From Phycisphaerales bacterium (GTDB taxonomy: Bacteria > Planctomycetota > Phycisphaerae > Phycisphaerales > UBA1924): a stretch of 64,000 nt of DNA. Below, one piece after another: positions 61,922-64,000 of this stretch. The notes under the pieces were generated by a model, which made no database searches, was not told the origin of the DNA, and was given only the letters and a program-made list of their open reading frames with translations. The stretch's first letter is position 1; every line of letters begins with the position of its first letter. The stretch spans positions 62,001 through 126,000 of the forward strand of contig RECY01000023.1 in NCBI GenBank assembly GCA_007693785.1. Reading direction: 5' to 3'. The position numbers and the translations under genes were made by a program.

Positions 61922-64000
61922 TTAGTGGTCCTGCTTGCCGCCTGTGCTGTCGATGTCGTCGCGCGTGCGCTGCTTCGCCTTGAGCAGACGCCCGAGCCCC
62001 TCTTCGGGTTCGCCGGGCGGGTCGCCGGGCTTGGCGGGGGGCTTGACGCCCGGCTTTTCGCCCGAGGTCGCCTTCGGCCCGGCGCCGATCTGCAGTTCTG
62101 GCCCCGGGCCCGCGCGCTCGCCCACCTCCGGCGGCGGGGCGACGCGCTGCTTCTGGATGCGTTCTTTCGCCTTCGCGCGGGCCGCCCCGAGCGCGTCCAT
62201 CTGGGCCCCGGGCTTCTGCTTCGCGGGCGAGGCCGCCCGGCGCACGAGCCCGACCAGCACCGCCGGATCCAGGCGCACACGCCGGATCGCAACGTCGATG
62301 AGCAGCAGCACCAGTGCCGCGAGGGCCAGCGGGATCCAGATCGCGCGCGTCGTCACGGGCATCTCCAGCCCGTCGCGCCGCCACAGGTCCGCCTGTCGGG
62401 CGTCGGGCGGGAGCAGGCGCCCGCCCGTCGCGTCGGCGACCTGGCGCAGCAGCGCCAGGTTCGGCTCCAGCGAGCGGAACTCGTCGCTGAACGGTCGCGT
62501 GATCGCGGCCTGGGCCGAGCCGCGCACCGGCGGGCCGCCCTCGGGCCCCGGGGCGCTGTACTGCAACGCGACCAAATAGCTCCCGGCGTCCCGCGTCTCG
62601 ACGCTCGTCTCCCACCGCCCCGGCCCGACCTGGCGCAGCGTCACGTCGCGCCCCTCGCCCTCCGGCGTGCTCAGTCGGCCTTGAAAATCGGCGAAGGGCA
62701 GACGCTCGCCCTCGGGCGTGAAGGCTTCGACGATCAGGCGGGTCTCGTCGCCGCGGGTTTCGGTCACGATGCGGACGTCGGCCGAGCCGCTCGGGCGCAT
62801 CGCCCATCGCACGTGCTGGGACCAGAACGCGCGGTACGCCTCCCAGTTCTGCCACGCGGCCGCCCACCGCCCGCCGGCGTCGGTCGTGAGCGCGAACACG
62901 CGCCCGAGCCCGTACTGCCACTGGGCCGCGAGCGGGTCGTCCTCCACGGGCGATCGGAGCGTGACGAGCGCGAGGCCTTCGCGCGGCGCGGTGACGACGT
63001 AGCCGCCGATGGAGGGGACGCCGCCGATCCCGCGGAGCGCCTCGCTGGGCGCGCCGGTGCGGATGGGCGCGATCGGCTCGCCCTCCCAGATCAGCGAGCG
63101 TCGGACCGTCTGCGCTTCTTTGACGAAGATCTGCGGGATCGTCGCTTCCTGCCCGGCGGGGATGTTGTAAAACCGCCCGTTGGTCGCGGCCGCGAGGCGC
63201 TGCATCCGCGTCTGGTCCATGACGCCGTGGCTGGCGATGACAACGATGGAGACGGTGATCTGCGCCTGCTGGAGGGCGCGGACGATCGCGGGCGAGGGCC
63301 CCGAGGGGTCGCCGTCGGTGATGACGATGATGTGTCGCTGCCCGGCGTCGACGCCGCCGAGCCCGTTGACCGCGAGCTGGAACGACGGGTCGAAGTTCTT
63401 CATGTCGCCGAAGGTCAGGTTGTTGATCGACCGCTTCACCGCCGACCCGTCGCCCACAACGCTCATCGGGTGGACCCACGACGTCCCCCCGGTCCACTGA
63501 TACTCGATGATCCCGACCAGGTCGAGGCGGCTGAGCGCGTCGACCGCGGCGTTGGCCGTCTGCTTCCCGAAATAGACGCCCTGGGCCATCTCGACCGAGT
63601 GGATGATCAGCGCCAGCGCGCCCCGCGGCATGTTCCGGCGCTGCGGCGGGTCGAGCTGCACCGGCAACGCGTCCTCGAGCGGCGAACCGATCCACCCCCC
63701 CGCGCCGTACGACCGATCCCCGCCGGTCATGATGAGCCCGCCGCCGGAGTCGTGGACGTAGCTCCGCATCGCCTCCTGCTGGCGCTGGCTGAAGGGGTAG
63801 GACTCCTGGTTGACCATGATGACCGCGTCGTAGCGGTTGAGCTCGGTCAGCGTGGTCGGGGCGTTGCTGCTGAGGCGCGCGTCCACGTTGAGCCCGCTGA
63901 CGCGGAGCACGTCCTCCAGCGACGCCGACTCGCGCGGGTCGTCGCTGAGCACCAGCACGCGTCCCTCGCCCGCAACAAACGTGACCGCCAGCGCCCGGTT
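61922..64000 (-). CDS. Large vWA / glutamine-amidotransferase-like membrane protein (5' end outside window)
   Basis: The frame is open to the right edge, so the start lies beyond 64000; 692 residues are visible. The first part is class I glutamine-amidotransferase-like (VLVLSDDPRESASLEDVLRVSG; GGGLIMTGGDRSYGAGGW). A vWA-like domain then begins ALALIIHSVEMAQGVYFGKQ, where the MIDAS DxSxS is missing. IIVITDGDPSGPS and ATNGRFYNIPAGQE follow. A membrane helix lies near the C-terminal quarter (AIWIPLALAALVLLLIDVAI), then a basic, Pro-rich tail. It stands 81 bases before moxR and is probably the operon's upstream member. Confidence 0.85.
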   Translation of the reverse strand, partial: NRALAVTFVAGEGRVLVLSDDPRESASLEDVLRVSGLNVDARLSSNAPTTLTELNRYDAVIMVNQESYPFSQRQQEAMRSYVHDSGGGLIMTGGDRSYGAGGWIGSPLEDALPVQLDPPQRRNMPRGALALIIHSVEMAQGVYFGKQTANAAVDALSRLDLVGIIEYQWTGGTSWVHPMSVVGDGSAVKRSINNLTFGDMKNFDPSFQLAVNGLGGVDAGQRHIIVITDGDPSGPSPAIVRALQQAQITVSIVVIASHGVMDQTRMQRLAAATNGRFYNIPAGQEATIPQIFVKEAQTVRRSLIWEGEPIAPIRTGAPSEALRGIGGVPSIGGYVVTAPREGLALVTLRSPVEDDPLAAQWQYGLGRVFALTTDAGGRWAAAWQNWEAYRAFWSQHVRWAMRPSGSADVRIVTETRGDETRLIVEAFTPEGERLPFADFQGRLSTPEGEGRDVTLRQVGPGRWETSVETRDAGSYLVALQYSAPGPEGGPPVRGSAQAAITRPFSDEFRSLEPNLALLRQVADATGGRLLPPDARQADLWRRDGLEMPVTTRAIWIPLALAALVLLLIDVAIRRVRLDPAVLVGLVRRAASPAKQKPGAQMDALGAARAKAKERIQKQRVAPPPEVGERAGPGPELQIGAGPKATSGEKPGVKPPAKPGDPPGEPEEGLGRLLKAKQRTRDDIDSTGGKQDH

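Overview
The window is 64 kb of very GC-rich bacterial chromosome with tightly packed genes, many joined by ATGA or GTGA 4-base overlaps. Several genes point to a planctomycete of the Phycisphaerae type. These are a vWA/MoxR/DUF58/BatA-like operon with very large membrane proteins, an OprO/P-type porin, big secreted proteins of unknown function, ArsM next to Acr3, and GTGGCAC-core palindromic repeats. The assignment is inference from gene content, because no rRNA is present. I saw no tRNA, rRNA, CRISPR array, transposase or phage structural gene.

Layout. 1-4567: end of yidC, mnmE, and a phosphotransferase. 4623-7589: an arsenic operon (arsR-arsC-acr3-arsM) with a strong promoter lying on the arsR start. 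7659-14321: a lipoprotein, a MarR regulator with a DUF6986 aldolase-like enzyme, an OPT transporter with a small membrane partner, and rpmH. 14570-15603: rnc behind a long folded leader. 15667-24743: a lipoprotein endonuclease/phosphatase, the addA/addB recombination nuclease and birA. 24955-35056: mixed metabolism and translation (PLP enzyme, M32 carboxypeptidase, cyclase-like protein, rsmE, asnS, RNHCP protein). 35379-39945: hpf and thiC with a TPP riboswitch, plsY, tmk and a DUF892 ferritin-like protein. 40352-45511: porin, a divergent OmpR-type regulator, a lipoprotein and a methyltransferase. 46354-51513: large secreted proteins and a nitroreductase. 51498-64000: one long minus-strand operon (vWA protein, moxR, DUF58, BatA-like, membrane protein, ABC ATPase, ABC permease).

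Three conspicuously AT-rich genes interrupt this background, at 26877-27557, 45716-46279 and 60101-60806. Each lies directly behind the stop codon of a GC-rich host gene, on the same strand. The third sits inside the moxR-DUF58 operon. It reads as an AbiU2-like HEPN abortive-infection gene broken by one extra A in a run of seven; removing that A restores one protein carrying the HEPN motif RDKRIAH. It is the best candidate for an unusual biological system here.

The second main observation is at 14605-14765. A promoter is followed at its predicted start by nine nested helices forming a rod-like RNA upstream of rnc. This would fit RNase III cutting its own leader, or an independent small RNA. 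A second structured stretch lies at 35166-35277, and a pair of REP-like hairpins (45533-45685) borders one AT-rich passenger. Starts were chosen from Shine-Dalgarno sequences, signal peptides and gene overlaps; where these disagree the entry says so.
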